Shown here: one piece after another, positions 25,316 through 35,647 of the stretch | How positions within the stretch are numbered: the first letter of the stretch is position 1 | Layout of the letters: every line of letters starts with the position of its first letter | NCBI GenBank assembly: GCA_025937835.1 | Contig: JAICQO010000053.1 | Span: 1 to 45,472, forward strand | Direction of reading: 5' to 3' | Length of the DNA stretch: 45,472 bases | DNA from: Polyangiaceae bacterium | GTDB taxonomy: Bacteria > Myxococcota_A > Polyangia > Polyangiales > Polyangiaceae | Program-made: the position numbers and the translations under genes | Notes under the pieces: generated by a model | Told to the model about the DNA's origin: nothing | The model's input: the letters and a program-made list of their open reading frames with translations, nothing else | The model's database searches: none

Positions 25316-26584
25316 ATGCCCACATTCCGCGCCGCCCTCATTGCTTCGATTTCCTTGTTTGGAACGAACGCGCTCGCACAACCGGCGCCACCGCCCGCCG
25401 AGCCGCTGCCCCCTCCTCCCGCTGCAGCGCCCGGGCCCGCTCCCGCACCGCTTCCAGCCGATCCGGCCGTGGGAGCAGCCGGACCCGATGCTCCAGCACC
25501 CGCCGTGGACACCTCGCCCGCGACGCCTTCTGCGCCTGCCGAGCCGTGGGCGCCGATCGCGGCTCCCGAGGCCGGTCCCGAGCTGGAGGCGGCGCAGCCG
25601 GCGCTTCCGGATCGCCTGGAGGTCGGCAAGAGCGGCGGGTTCTTTCGTCCTTCGGCGTTGCTTCAGTTCTGGGCTTTCTACGATCACTCGGAGAGCGACA
25701 AGCGCTCGACGGCGAGGCTCCGGCGCGCCGAGATCCGCGTCAAAGGCGAGATCGCGCCGAAGCTCGTCGCCTACCACATCGGGATCGACGCCGCGAAGAC
25801 GCTGGCCTTCGGCAGGGACGCGGAGGGCGACCTCACGGCGCCTTCGGACACGTCGATCCTGCAAGATTATCTGATCACGTTCCTCAGCGACTACGCCGAC
25901 GTCTCGCTCGGACAGTTCAAGACGCAGGTCAGCCTCGAAGGCATCACGAGCTCCTCGAAGACGATCCTGCCGGAGCGCTCGCTCGTGTCGCGCGCGTACG
26001 GGGATCGGCGCGACGTGGGCCTCAAGGTCGAGAAGAAACTCGGAGACCACTTCTTCTACTCGGCGGGCATCTACAATGGTTCTGGTCAGAACCGCGTCGA
26101 TAACAACAACGAGAAGGATCTGTCGCTGCGCCTCGAGGTTTACCCGGTTGAAGGGCTGACGATCGGTGCTGCGGGTGCGAAGACCGTCGGCGAGCGCGAC
26201 GACGGGCTGGCTCGCGATCGCCTGGAAGGTGACATCCGCTACGACGCCAACGCCTTCCGGGCGGAGGCCGAGTACATTCGCGCCTGGGACGGCGTGGACG
26301 ACGCCGACGCCGGGACCACGCGCGTACAGGGCCACGGCGGCTACGTGGCGCTCGGCTACACGTTCATCGACCGCATCCAGCCCGTGGTGCGCTTCGGCTT
26401 CCGCGACGCCGACACGGACGACGACGATAGCGACGTGCTGAAGCAGTACGCAGCCGGCGTGAACTACTTGCTGCGCGGCAACGAGATGAAGCTCACCCTG
26501 AGCGGCGAATACTTCGATCCCGAGAGCACGGTGGCCAGCGACGGCATGCTCGAGATCCTGCTCGCCGCCCAGGTCAGCTACTGA
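25316..26584 (+). CDS. OprO/OprP-type outer-membrane porin
   Basis: 422 residues. A signal peptide ends near ALAQ; about 24-105 are a long Pro/Ala-rich N-terminal part; the rest has alternating strand-like segments of a beta barrel, such as LLQFWAFYDHSES, RRAEIRVKGEIAPKL, SLGQFKTQVSLEGITSS and YVALGYTFIDRIQPVVRFGF. The last residue is Tyr, as expected for BAM-dependent insertion. The family includes phosphate- and pyrophosphate-selective porins; the actual ion is not shown. The Pro-rich part suggests a periplasmic spacer. The 176-base divergent gap upstream holds no clear Pho box. Confidence 0.8.
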   Translation: MPTFRAALIASISLFGTNALAQPAPPPAEPLPPPPAAAPGPAPAPLPADPAVGAAGPDAPAPAVDTSPATPSAPAEPWAPIAAPEAGPELEAAQPALPDRLEVGKSGGFFRPSALLQFWAFYDHSESDKRSTARLRRAEIRVKGEIAPKLVAYHIGIDAAKTLAFGRDAEGDLTAPSDTSILQDYLITFLSDYADVSLGQFKTQVSLEGITSSSKTILPERSLVSRAYGDRRDVGLKVEKKLGDHFFYSAGIYNGSGQNRVDNNNEKDLSLRLEVYPVEGLTIGAAGAKTVGERDDGLARDRLEGDIRYDANAFRAEAEYIRAWDGVDDADAGTTRVQGHGGYVALGYTFIDRIQPVVRFGFRDADTDDDDSDVLKQYAAGVNYLLRGNEMKLTLSGEYFDPESTVASDGMLEILLAAQVSY

Positions 26585-26593
26585 GGCTCCACC

Positions 26594-26628
26594 CGCCCGT
26601 GCTGGGTCAGCCGACCCAGCGGCGGGCG
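26594..26628. terminator. Strong bidirectional hairpin between porin and purL
   Basis: GCTGGGTC (26601-26608) pairs with GACCCAGC (26613-26620) around AGCC; below it CGCCCG (26594-26599) pairs with CGGGCG (26623-26628). The purL stop (26607-26609) lies inside the stem. The symmetry suits a terminator for both convergent genes, though no U tract follows on either strand. Confidence 0.45.
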
Positions 26629-29600
26629 TTGGCGAACAGGCGGAGCCAGGGCGAGCGCTCTCCCCACTCTCGAGGGTGATGAGAGAGCTGCACGGTGCGG
26701 AACCCACGCTCGGCGTGCGGCATCAGGATCGTGACGCGGCCGTCCCGCGTGGTGACGCCGGTGATGCCGCGCGGGGAGCCGTTCGGGTTCTCGGGATAGT
26801 GCTCGGTCGGGCGGCCGCGATGGTCCACGAAGCGGAGCGCGACCAGGCCGGTTTCGGTGCACGCTTCGAGGTCAGCCGGGCTGGCGAACGATGCGCGACC
26901 CTCGCCGTGCGCCACGGGGATCGGGATCCGGGAGCCGGCCATGCCTTGAAACAGGATCGACGGCGATTCCGGCACCTCGACCAGCGACAGGCGGGCCTCG
27001 AACTGCTCGGAGTCGTTGCGCACGAACTTCGGCCAGGCCTCGGCGCCCGGGATCAAGTCCTTCAGCGCCGAGATCATCTGACAGCCGTTGCAGGCGCCGA
27101 ACGTGAACGTGTCCGGGCGGCGGAAGAACTTCGAGAATTCGGCGCGCGCGCGCTCGCTCCACAAGATCGACTTGGCCCAGCCGAGGCCTGCGCCCAGCAC
27201 GTCGCCGTAGGAAAACCCGCCGCAGGCCGCGAGCCCCCGGAAGGAGTCGAGGCTGACTTTTCCGCTGAGCACGTCGCTCATGTGCACGTCGACCGAGCTG
27301 AAGCCGACCCGCAGGAACGCGGCTGCCATCTCGACCTGGCTGTTCACGCCCTGCTCGCGGAGGATGGCCACGCGCGGGCGCTCTTCGACCAGAGTGACCC
27401 GCGAGGCGGCGCTCCGCTCCACCTCTTCGTCGAGATCGAAAGTCAAATGCGGGACCAGACCCGGATCGCTCGCGTCGGAGTTGAGCTCGCGTTCTTGCGC
27501 GGCCGAGCGCGCGTTGTCGCGCAGGGCCTGAATGGCGTGGCTGGTCTCGGTCCAGATCAGGAGCAGCTCGGTGCGCGTCGCCCGGAACAGCTCCGCGCCG
27601 TTCGACTCCACGACCAGCGCATCGCCCGCGTCCGGCTCACCCACGACGTGGAGGTGCCGCCCGCGTGACAGCCCGAGCTTCTCGAAAGCCGCGAAGGCGC
27701 GCTCGACGTCGGGCTCGCGCAGCTGGAGCAGCGCGCCGAGCTCTTCGTTGAACAGCGCGGCCAGCGGATCCGCGCCCAGCCCGTCGAGCCGGAGCTTGAC
27801 GCCGGTCCCGGCGGCGAACGCCATCTCGCACGCGGTCGCGAACAGGCCGCCGTCGGAGCGGTCGTGGTAGGCGAGCACGGCGCCGTCGCGCTTGAGCTGG
27901 TTCAGGCCTTCGAACAGCGCTCGCAAGAGCTCCGGACCATCGAGATCGGGCGGGGTGCTGCCGAGCGCGCGGTACGCCTGCGCGAGCACGGAGCCGCCGA
28001 GTCGATTCTGGCCCGCCCCGAGGTCGACCAGGAACAGCCGCGTCGGCCCCGCGTCGAGCCGGAGCTCGGGCGTGAGCGCGCCGCGGACGTCGTCGATGCG
28101 CGCGAAGGCGCTGATCACGAGCGACACCGGCGAGACCACGCGCTTTTTCCCGGCGTCCCAGCTGGTGCGCATGCTGAGCGAATCTTTACCGACCGGGATC
28201 GAGATCCCGAGCGCGGGGCACAGCTCCATGCCCACGGCGTGGACCGCGTCGTAGAGCGCCGCGTCCTCACCCGGGTAACCCGCGGCCGCCATCCAGTTCG
28301 CCGACAGCCGCACGTCCCCCAGCCGGGCCACCGGGGCGGAGACGAGGTTCGTCAGCGCTTCGCCGACGGCGAGCCGAGCCGCGGCCTTCGAGTCGAGCAA
28401 CGCCACCGGGGTGCGCTCGCCCATCGACAGGGCCTCGCCGGCGTAGCCGGTGTAATCCACGAGGGTGACACCCGCGTCCGCCACGGGCAGCTGGTGCGGG
28501 CCGACCAGCGAATCCCGCGAGACCAGCCCGCTCACGGTGCGATCGCCGATCGTGATCAAGAACGATTTGGAGGCCACCGTCGGGAACGCGAGCACGCGGC
28601 GCGCCGCCTCTCCGAGCTCGAGCCCGCGCGTCGAAAAGCCGTCCGAGGCCGGCGGCATGCGCCGATCGTTGCGCGTCATCTTCGGCGGGTTGCCGAGCAG
28701 CACCGAGATCGGCAGGTCAATCGGCGTGTCACCGAGCTCGCGATCCGCGAGCACGAGCTTCTCTTCCAAGGTCGCCGTGCCAACCACGGCGAACGGGCAG
28801 CGCTCGCGCTCGCAGATGGCGCGGAACTGCTCGAGCTTCTCGGGATCGATCGCCATCACGTAGCGCTCTTGCGCCTCGTTGCACCAGATCTCGAGCGGGC
28901 TCATGCCCGGCTCCGCGTTGGGGATGTCGCGGAGCTGGAAGCGGCCGCCGCGCTTCGAGTCGTGCACGAGCTCGGGCAGCGCGTTCGATAGGCCGCCCGC
29001 GCCGACGTCGTGCATCCACAAGATCGGCGACTCCAGGCCGAGCGACGAGGCGCGATCGATCACCTCCTGGCAGCGGCGCTGCATCTCGGGGTTGTCGCGC
29101 TGCACCGAGGCAAAATCGAGATCCGCCGAGCTCGCGCCGGACGTCATGGACGACGCCGCGCCGCCGCCGAGCCCGATCAACATGGCGGGCCCGCCCAGCA
29201 CCACGATCGGTGAGCCCGGCGGAAACTCGCGCTTTTGCACGAGATCGGGCCGCACGGTTCCGAGGCCGCCCGCGAGCATGATCGGCTTGTGGTAGCCGCG
29301 CACGAGCTCGCCCTCCGCGTCGCGAGTGCGATGCTCGAAGGTGCGGAAGTAGCCGATGATCGCGGGGCGGCCGAACTCGTTGTTGAAGGCGGCGCCGCCG
29401 AGCGGGCCGTCGATCATGATCTCGAGCGCGTTGACCATGCGCTCCGGCTTGCCGTAGTCGTCGCCTTCCCACGGCCGCGGCAGGCCCGGGATGCGCAAGT
29501 GCGAGACCGAGAAGCCGGTCAGCCCGACCTTGGGCTTTGCGCCGCGCCCGGTCGCGCCCTCGTCGCGGATCTCGCCGCCCGAGCCGGTGGATGCGCCGGG

Positions 29601-30566
29601 ACGGGGAGCGATCGCGGTCGGGTGATTGTGCGTCTCGCATTTGACGACGATCGGCGCCTGCTCGTGGCGCTCCGTGTAAACGCCCGTCTCCAGGTCCGGA
29701 AACAGCCGCACGGCGGGCGAGCCCACGAACACGGCGGCGTTGTCGGCGTAGGCGGATAGCGTGCCTTCGGGGTGCAGCTCGTGCGTGTTGCGGATCATCG
29801 CGAACAGCGAGCGAGGCTGCTCCACGCCGTCGAGCACGAACGTGCCGCGGAAGATCTTGTGCCGGCAATGTTCGCTGTTCGCCTGAGCGAACATCATCAG
29901 CTCGACGTCGGTCGGGTTGCGCTCGAGCCCGCGGAAGCTCTTCTCGAGGTAGACGATCTCGTCTTCGGCGAGCGCGAGACCGAGCTCTCCGTTGGCGCGA
30001 TCGAGCGCGGCGCGCCCTTGCCCGAGCACGTCGATGCGTGCGAGCGGCCTCGGCGCTTCGTGCCGGAACAGGGCCCCGGCGCGCTCCGGGCGGTCGAGCA
30101 CGCTCTCCGTCATCCGGTCGTGCAAGCGCGCGGCGATCCGCGACAGCTCGGCGTCGTCGAAGCTGCCTTCGAGCCGGTAGGCGATGCCACGCTCGATGCG
30201 ACGCACGACGGGCAAGCCGGACACCTTCAGAATGTCCGTAGCCTTGGAGGACCAGGGCGAGATGGTGCCGAGCCGCGGCACGACGAGCAGCAAGTGTCCG
30301 GGCTCGGCGGCGGGCAGGGCCTCGGCCTCGACGATCGCCAGGAGCCGCTTGGTCTCCTCGGCGTCGAGCTCGCGGTCGAGCTCGACGAAGTAGCGGTAAC
30401 GCGCGTCGAATCCGCGCAAACCGGGGGCGATCGCGGCGAGCTCGGCCTTTCGGCGGGCGAGGCGGAACGGAGTGAGGGCAGTTTCGCCCTGTAGCGCGAG
30501 CAGGGCGAGGGGAGCGAGCGGGGCGAGCAACGACGTGGGCGACAAGGCGGCTTTGCTTAGCACCAC
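26607..30566 (-). CDS. purL: Phosphoribosylformylglycinamidine synthase, long form
   Basis: 1319 residues; it converts FGAR to FGAM with glutamine and ATP, the fourth step of purine synthesis. This is the long single-chain form: an N-terminal adaptor (about 20-170), two PurM-like synthase halves (with FKETHN-like [26 protein letters not shown]-type and later [15 protein letters not shown] blocks) and a C-terminal class I glutaminase with catalytic Cys in FGACNGCQM and His in VAHGEGR. The start is uncertain: GTG 30566 gives a Leu/Pro/Ala-rich N-terminus ([15 protein letters not shown]) not seen in other PurL; an internal TTG a little downstream may be the true start. purM and purN lie 21 kb away on the other strand. 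Confidence 0.96.
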   Translation of the reverse strand: MVLSKAALSPTSLLAPLAPLALLALQGETALTPFRLARRKAELAAIAPGLRGFDARYRYFVELDRELDAEETKRLLAIVEAEALPAAEPGHLLLVVPRLGTISPWSSKATDILKVSGLPVVRRIERGIAYRLEGSFDDAELSRIAARLHDRMTESVLDRPERAGALFRHEAPRPLARIDVLGQGRAALDRANGELGLALAEDEIVYLEKSFRGLERNPTDVELMMFAQANSEHCRHKIFRGTFVLDGVEQPRSLFAMIRNTHELHPEGTLSAYADNAAVFVGSPAVRLFPDLETGVYTERHEQAPIVVKCETHNHPTAIAPRPGASTGSGGEIRDEGATGRGAKPKVGLTGFSVSHLRIPGLPRPWEGDDYGKPERMVNALEIMIDGPLGGAAFNNEFGRPAIIGYFRTFEHRTRDAEGELVRGYHKPIMLAGGLGTVRPDLVQKREFPPGSPIVVLGGPAMLIGLGGGAASSMTSGASSADLDFASVQRDNPEMQRRCQEVIDRASSLGLESPILWMHDVGAGGLSNALPELVHDSKRGGRFQLRDIPNAEPGMSPLEIWCNEAQERYVMAIDPEKLEQFRAICERERCPFAVVGTATLEEKLVLADRELGDTPIDLPISVLLGNPPKMTRNDRRMPPASDGFSTRGLELGEAARRVLAFPTVASKSFLITIGDRTVSGLVSRDSLVGPHQLPVADAGVTLVDYTGYAGEALSMGERTPVALLDSKAAARLAVGEALTNLVSAPVARLGDVRLSANWMAAAGYPGEDAALYDAVHAVGMELCPALGISIPVGKDSLSMRTSWDAGKKRVVSPVSLVISAFARIDDVRGALTPELRLDAGPTRLFLVDLGAGQNRLGGSVLAQAYRALGSTPPDLDGPELLRALFEGLNQLKRDGAVLAYHDRSDGGLFATACEMAFAAGTGVKLRLDGLGADPLAALFNEELGALLQLREPDVERAFAAFEKLGLSRGRHLHVVGEPDAGDALVVESNGAELFRATRTELLLIWTETSHAIQALRDNARSAAQERELNSDASDPGLVPHLTFDLDEEVERSAASRVTLVEERPRVAILREQGVNSQVEMAAAFLRVGFSSVDVHMSDVLSGKVSLDSFRGLAACGGFSYGDVLGAGLGWAKSILWSERARAEFSKFFRRPDTFTFGACNGCQMISALKDLIPGAEAWPKFVRNDSEQFEARLSLVEVPESPSILFQGMAGSRIPIPVAHGEGRASFASPADLEACTETGLVALRFVDHRGRPTEHYPENPNGSPRGITGVTTRDGRVTILMPHAERGFRTVQLSHHPREWGERSPWLRLFANARRWVG

Positions 30567-30616
30567 TGCCTGGAGCGGGTCGACGGCCGACCCGGAGGTC
30601 GCCTAGTCTCGAGGCG

Positions 30617-31390
30617 TTGGCAGCACTGTGGATCATCCCGTTGTGTCTCGCCCTCGCGCTCGGCTGTCGCAGTTCTCGCAAGAGTGGAAGCGCGCCGTCG
30701 GCGTCGGCTTCGCTGCGGGTGTTGCCGCCGCTCGCGGCGCCGAGCTGGCTCGCCGCCCTCGACGTCCCCGGGTTCGGGGAAGCTCGTGTCGCGCTGCCGC
30801 TCGGCTCGCGCAAGCCGCGTCCGATCGTCGCCGTCATCCACGGCGATGACGACCGCCCCGAGTGGCCGTGCGGGAGCTACCACCACGCGAGCAGCGCACG
30901 CGCGTTCGTGCTGTGTCTGCGCGGCGTGCCGCGTGACGACGGGCGCTTCGGGCTCGGCGACCCCGCAGCGACGCGGGCCGAGCTCCGCGCGGCGTTGCCA
31001 GCGCTCAAGGCTCGTTACGGAGACCACGTCGCAAGTGGCCCGATCGTGCTCGCGGCGACCGGTCCCGGCGTCGAGCGCGCGATCAGCGTCGCGCTCGAGG
31101 AGCCGAAGTTCTTCGCGGCGTTGGTGCTCGTCGACGGTTCGCTTGCACAGCTCAGCTCCGGCGTGATCGAGCGCTACGCCCGGGGCGGCGGAAAGCGGGT
31201 CTTGCTCGTGTGTACACCGGATTCGGCGTGCCGCGCCGAGGCCGTCGAGCGGCTGCTCGCGCTCAAACGCGCCCGGCTCGACGTTCACCTGCTCGAGCCC
31301 CCGCACGGCTTCGGGCTGGACGGCGAGATCACGGCGGCGATCCGCAAGGAATGGGCGTGGCTCGTGGGAGGCGACGCGCGATGGCAGTGA
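30617..31390 (+). CDS. Hydrolase-like lipoprotein lacking a nucleophile
   Basis: 257 residues from a TTG start 50 bases from purL. LALALGC gives a plausible though not canonical lipobox at Cys17. The alpha/beta hydrolase-like core resembles the next gene: IVAVIHGDDDRPEWPCGSY against VAVALHGNFDRPEWQCEVF, and a matching WLVGGDARW ending. Where the next protein has the nucleophile elbow GFSLG, this one has ATGPG, with Gly149 in place of Ser. The C-terminal His (PHGFGLDGEI) remains. It is therefore probably catalytically inactive. The last 10 bases overlap the next start, so translation is likely coupled. Confidence 0.75.
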   Translation: MAALWIIPLCLALALGCRSSRKSGSAPSASASLRVLPPLAAPSWLAALDVPGFGEARVALPLGSRKPRPIVAVIHGDDDRPEWPCGSYHHASSARAFVLCLRGVPRDDGRFGLGDPAATRAELRAALPALKARYGDHVASGPIVLAATGPGVERAISVALEEPKFFAALVLVDGSLAQLSSGVIERYARGGGKRVLLVCTPDSACRAEAVERLLALKRARLDVHLLEPPHGFGLDGEITAAIRKEWAWLVGGDARWQ

Positions 31391-32265
31391 GCCGAAGCGC
31401 AAAGCTCGTCGCATTGGGCTTGTTCGCTGCGATACCGGCCTGCACCCGCAGCGAGCCGGCGCCGTCGCCGCGCACGCTCGCGCCGGAGTCGAGCGCGCGG
31501 CTCGCACGGAGCGCAAGCGCCGCGGCCGGCGCATCGAGCGCGCCGTTGCCCGAGCCCGCGCAAGTGGCCCCTCCGATGCCTCCGCCGCTCGGGAACGAGG
31601 GCGAGCTGATCGCGCTCGAGGTCCCCGGCTTTCAACCTGCCGTGGTGTCCGTGCCGTCGGCAGTGCGCGCAGCGCACCCGGTGGCGGTGGCGCTTCACGG
31701 TAACTTCGATCGCCCGGAGTGGCAGTGCGAAGTCTTCCGGCCGGTCATCGGCGACACGGGGTTTCTGCTGTGTCCGCGCGGCAAGCCGCGGCGCGACGTG
31801 CCGAAGAGCCTCGACCGCTGGGAGTACCAATCCGGCAAAGCCATGGCGGCTGAGCTCGACGCTGCGCTCGCCGCGCTCGGGCAACGCTACGGCGACCGCG
31901 TCGATCCGGGGCCGATCGTGTTCATCGGCTTCTCGCTCGGCGCCATCTACGGCGCGCCGCTCGTCCAGAAGAACCCCGAGCGCTTTCCCCGCGCGGTGTT
32001 CGTCGAGGGCGGCCACAACGCCTGGACGCCCGCCAGCGCGAAGAAGTTCGCCGAAGCGGGCGGTCTGCGCTTGCTGCTCGTCTGCGGTCAGGCGCCATGC
32101 CTGACGAACGCCCAGCGCCTGACCTCCAAGCTCACGAAAGCCGGGCTGCCCTCCCAGAGTGGCGGCTCGGCGAAAGCGGGCCACACCTACGACGGGGAAG
32201 TGGCCGCGGCGGTCAAGGCCGCGTTCCCGTGGCTGGTCGAGGGCGACGGACGCTGGAATGATTGA
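31381..32265 (+). CDS. Alpha/beta hydrolase lipoprotein (active-site paralogue)
   Basis: 294 residues. Signal with IPAC lipobox (Cys21), a Ser/Ala/Pro-rich linker to about residue 72, then an alpha/beta hydrolase core: VAVALHG (oxyanion strand), GFSLG with nucleophile Ser185, and His in AGHTYDGE near the C-terminus. Four cysteines in the core are likely disulfides. The upstream gene is a tandem paralogue without the nucleophile, overlapping by 10 bases. Function as an envelope esterase is inferred. The CotH-kinase gene starts 43 bases downstream. Confidence 0.78.
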   Translation: MAVSRSAKLVALGLFAAIPACTRSEPAPSPRTLAPESSARLARSASAAAGASSAPLPEPAQVAPPMPPPLGNEGELIALEVPGFQPAVVSVPSAVRAAHPVAVALHGNFDRPEWQCEVFRPVIGDTGFLLCPRGKPRRDVPKSLDRWEYQSGKAMAAELDAALAALGQRYGDRVDPGPIVFIGFSLGAIYGAPLVQKNPERFPRAVFVEGGHNAWTPASAKKFAEAGGLRLLLVCGQAPCLTNAQRLTSKLTKAGLPSQSGGSAKAGHTYDGEVAAAVKAAFPWLVEGDGRWND

Positions 32266-32308
32266 CGCCCGAGTGACTCGCTCAGACCTCCGGGCTTACA
32301 CTTGGAGG

Positions 32309-34477
32309 ATGCGCGCGGGTTTGGTTGCGATGGGCATCGTGGGGGCGGTGGCGTGCGGTGCGACGAGTAGCGACGACGGAGCCGGCGACGCAACGGGCGG
32401 GCGCCCTGCCCAGGGCCCGGTTTCCGGGGGAAACCCCGGCCAGGCCAGCGGTGGCAGCGCCAGCGACGCGGGCAACGCCAACGCAGCAGGCGCAGCAGGC
32501 GCAGCAGGTGCAGCGGGCAGCAGCTCGTCCCCCAAACCGGTTCCGGGCGACGTCGCCTTCGCCGACGATCAAGTGCTGGAGGTCCGGCTCACGCTGAGCG
32601 CGGAGGATTGGACCGAGCTCGAGGAGCACGGCAACCGCGAAGAGTACGTGCCGGCGGCCGTCCGGCTTTCGGGCGCGGGCTTCGACGGCGTGGCGCTGGA
32701 CTCGGTGGGCCTGCGTCACAAGGGCAATTGGACCCTGCACCACTGCTGGGACGAAAACGGCGGCATCCGTGACAGGACCGACGAGTGCAGCAAACTCTCG
32801 TACAAGATCAAGTTCGACGAGTACGTCGCGGACGCGCGCTTCGACGGCTTGAAACGCATCAACCTGCACGCGGCGTCGGGTGACGCCACGCGGCTCCACG
32901 AGTTTCTCGGCTACGCCACCTACCGAGGCTTCGGCGTGGACGCGCCGCGCGCCGTGCCAGCGCGGGTGTTCATCAACGACGAACTCCAAGGCCTGTTCAT
33001 CGCGGTCGAAGAGGTGGACGGCCGCTACACGCGGGCGCATTACCCGCACGGCCCGAACGGCAACCTGTACAAGGAGGTGTGGCCCAGCTCGCTCTCGAGC
33101 GATCAGGACTTTCTGGACGCGCTCGAGACCAACGAGAATGCGGCAGATATCTCCGGTATAAAGGGCTTTGTCGAGGCGATCGCCGGGGCTGACGCGACGA
33201 ACTTCGTCGAGCGCATGGAGCCGTGGGTGGATCTCGAGCAGGTGCTCCGCTACCTGGCGGTCGACCGCGCGATCAAGAACTGGGACGGCATCACGGCGTT
33301 TTATTCGCCGAACAGCCCTCACAATTTCTTCTGGTACCAGGACGACGGCGAAGCAGGGCGTTTCCATCTCATCCCGTGGGACCTCGACAACGTGTTTTGG
33401 GAGTTCGACCCGTACATGCAGCCGGAGCAGTGGGTCACGGCCGATCCGTTGCCGGATTGGAACATGGAGGCGCGTGACTGCACCCCGCGCGGCGTCTGGG
33501 ATCAGACTCTGACGACGCTGGTGACGCCGCCGCGCTGCGACCGGTTCCTCGATCTGCTCGCGGAGACGTCGTGGCAGCGCTTCGTCGAGCTCGGTGAAGA
33601 GCTGCTCGCGGGGCCGCTCGCCCTGGGCGAGCTGAATCGCAAGCTGAGCGCGCGCCGCGCGCAGATCGCAGCGCTCGTCGCCGAAGATCCGACGATGGAC
33701 GCCGCGGCCTGGGAGGCGGCGGCCAGCACTCTGCCGGCGGTCTTCGAGCGAGCGCGCCGGGACTTTCAGGCGTTGCTCGAGCGCGGGCTGATCGACGAGC
33801 CCCCACCGGGCGAGGTTCCTCCTATCGAGCCGCCGCCGGACGATGTCGACGCGAAAACCGAGGACACCGGTCTTCACGTCGGGGGCGTCACGAATTTCGA
33901 GTTCGCGACGGCGCCTGAAGCCGAGCCCGCCAACGTGTTCACCTACGGCGACACGCTCGCCGTCGTCGCAGCCTCGTGGAACACGAGCTCGCCAATTTCG
34001 GGCATCGCGGACCTCCGCTTCGACTTCACTTTCAACGAGCAACCCGGCCAGTACGACGAATACGTGGCGCTGGGCGTGCGCGCGTCCGAGCCGGAAGTCG
34101 ACGTCACCGGCTATGCGAGCGTCGTGCTCACGCTGCGCAGCAGCGCTGCGCGGGTCGTGCGGATCCGGCTCGAAAGTCCGGCTTACGCCGACGCCTGGGG
34201 CGGGATCTGGAGCGAGTTCGGCGTCGATGTTCCGGTCGCTGCCGCTAACCAGACCCTGCGGCTGCCGCTCGAGAGCTTCGTCTACCCAACCTGGGCGAAG
34301 GACGCCTGGACCGCCGGGCAAGGCTTCAGCGTCGGCGACGGCGAGGCTTTGCGGACGGTGCTGCTCCGCTTCGGCGGGTTGATCTTTGCCCCGGCCCCCA
34401 CCACCGACGGCTCCGGGGACCTCGTTGCCGACTCCGAGTCCGCCTTCATCCAGATCGACAACATCTACTTCCGCTGA
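32309..34477 (+). CDS. CotH-kinase family lipoprotein
   Basis: 722 residues from ATG 32309 after GGAGG. GAVAC is a lipobox, Cys16 being the lipid site, and a Gly/Ala/Ser-rich linker to about 80 includes AGAAGAAG units. About 85-540 match the CotH kinase fold: [55 protein letters not shown], an [11 protein letters not shown] block (Asp319, Asn324, Asp326) and [11 protein letters not shown] with Asp358 and Asp360, likely metal-binding. CotH proteins are atypical kinases that phosphorylate secreted proteins in Bacillus spores; other members are widespread in bacteria. The C-terminal part (about 565-722) looks like a carbohydrate-binding beta-sandwich. It is placed after the hydrolase pair, 3' end overlapping alanine dehydrogenase by 13 bases. 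Confidence 0.85.
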   Translation: MRAGLVAMGIVGAVACGATSSDDGAGDATGGRPAQGPVSGGNPGQASGGSASDAGNANAAGAAGAAGAAGSSSSPKPVPGDVAFADDQVLEVRLTLSAEDWTELEEHGNREEYVPAAVRLSGAGFDGVALDSVGLRHKGNWTLHHCWDENGGIRDRTDECSKLSYKIKFDEYVADARFDGLKRINLHAASGDATRLHEFLGYATYRGFGVDAPRAVPARVFINDELQGLFIAVEEVDGRYTRAHYPHGPNGNLYKEVWPSSLSSDQDFLDALETNENAADISGIKGFVEAIAGADATNFVERMEPWVDLEQVLRYLAVDRAIKNWDGITAFYSPNSPHNFFWYQDDGEAGRFHLIPWDLDNVFWEFDPYMQPEQWVTADPLPDWNMEARDCTPRGVWDQTLTTLVTPPRCDRFLDLLAETSWQRFVELGEELLAGPLALGELNRKLSARRAQIAALVAEDPTMDAAAWEAAASTLPAVFERARRDFQALLERGLIDEPPPGEVPPIEPPPDDVDAKTEDTGLHVGGVTNFEFATAPEAEPANVFTYGDTLAVVAASWNTSSPISGIADLRFDFTFNEQPGQYDEYVALGVRASEPEVDVTGYASVVLTLRSSAARVVRIRLESPAYADAWGGIWSEFGVDVPVAAANQTLRLPLESFVYPTWAKDAWTAGQGFSVGDGEALRTVLLRFGGLIFAPAPTTDGSGDLVADSESAFIQIDNIYFR
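32483..32518 (+). repeat. 9-bp tandem repeat x4 in the CotH gene linker
   Basis: Four tandem copies of GCAGCAGGC (last two with single-base changes) encode the Ala-Ala-Gly repeats of the linker. Such repeats can change length by slippage. Confidence 0.85.
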
Positions 34478-35610
34478 AGGGCCGGAGGGCTCGACCAGCG
34501 CCTGCCCGCGTTCGCAGGCAACTCCACGTACGGTAAGCCGTGCGCCTCGGCCACGGGTTGGCACGTCACGGCGCCGCCCAGCGTGTTGACGCCCGAGGCG
34601 AGCGCCGGGTCGTTCAGCGCGGCATCCACACCGAGCTCCGCGATGCGCACGGCGTAGTCGATGGTGACGTTGGTGAGCGCCCAGGTGCTGGTCTGCGGCA
34701 CGGCGCCCGGCATGTTCGGAACGCAATAGTGCACGACGCCGTGCACCTCGTAGGTGGGTTGATCGTGCGTCGTGGGCCGGCAGGTCGTGATGCAGCCGCC
34801 CTGGTCCACCGCCACGTCGACCACGACGCTGCCCGGCTCCATGCGCCGGATCAGCGCCTCGTCGACCAGCTTCGGCGCCACCGCGCCCGGCACCAGGACG
34901 GCTCCGATCACCAGATCGGCCCGGGACACGCTGTGTTCGATGTTCAGCGGGTTCGAATACAGCGTCTCGATCGAGCTGCCGAACACGTCTTCCAGGTACT
35001 CCATCGTCTTGGCGCGGATGTCGAGCAGCGTCACCTGCGCGCCCATGCCGACCGCGATCGTCGCGGCGTTGCGGCCGACCACGCCGCCGCCGAGGATCAC
35101 GACGTGAGCGCGGCGCGTGCCCGGGACTCCTCCGAGCAGAACGCCCTTGCCGCCGCGCTCCTTCTCGAGACAGCTGGCGCCGACTTGCACCGCCATGCGC
35201 CCCGCGACCTCGCTCATCGGCCGCAGCAGGGGCAAGCGGCCGTCGGCGGTGCGGATCGTCTCGTAAGCGATCGCCGTCACGCGCTTCTCGACGAGCGCGC
35301 GCGTCAGCGCCGCCTCCGCGGCCAGGTGCAGGTACGTGTAGAGCACGAGGCCCTCGCGCAGGTACTGAAACTCCGCCGCGAGCGGCTCCTTCACCTTGAC
35401 GACCATCTCGGCCGACCACGCATCGGCCGCGGTCGGCACGAGCTTCGCGCCTGCGTCGATGTATTGCTGATTCGTGATGCCGCTGCCTTCGCCGGCGCCG
35501 TCTTCCACCCAGAGCTCGTGGCCCCCCGCGACCAGCTGCCGGACTCCAGCTGGGGTCATGCCCACCCGGTATTCGCGCGTCTTGGTTTCCCGCGGCACGC
35601 CGATCTTCAT
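34465..35610 (-). CDS. ald: Alanine dehydrogenase
   Basis: 381 residues. It catalyses reversible oxidative deamination of L-alanine to pyruvate and ammonia with [26 protein letters not shown] is the classical start; Lys in VVKVKEPL, His in [25 protein letters not shown] for [20 protein letters not shown] and [13 protein letters not shown] follow. Start ATG 35610 chosen because it gives the family N-terminus; upstream residues are not conserved. Slightly longer than the usual 371 residues, the extra being at the C-terminus. Convergent with the CotH gene (13-base overlap), divergent from the hydrolase gene with 37 bases between starts. Confidence 0.96.
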   Translation of the reverse strand: MKIGVPRETKTREYRVGMTPAGVRQLVAGGHELWVEDGAGEGSGITNQQYIDAGAKLVPTAADAWSAEMVVKVKEPLAAEFQYLREGLVLYTYLHLAAEAALTRALVEKRVTAIAYETIRTADGRLPLLRPMSEVAGRMAVQVGASCLEKERGGKGVLLGGVPGTRRAHVVILGGGVVGRNAATIAVGMGAQVTLLDIRAKTMEYLEDVFGSSIETLYSNPLNIEHSVSRADLVIGAVLVPGAVAPKLVDEALIRRMEPGSVVVDVAVDQGGCITTCRPTTHDQPTYEVHGVVHYCVPNMPGAVPQTSTWALTNVTIDYAVRIAELGVDAALNDPALASGVNTLGGAVTCQPVAEAHGLPYVELPANAGRRWSSPPALQRK

Positions 35611-35647
35611 CGACGAAGCGTGCCAGTTGGCGCAGGCTTCCGCCACC

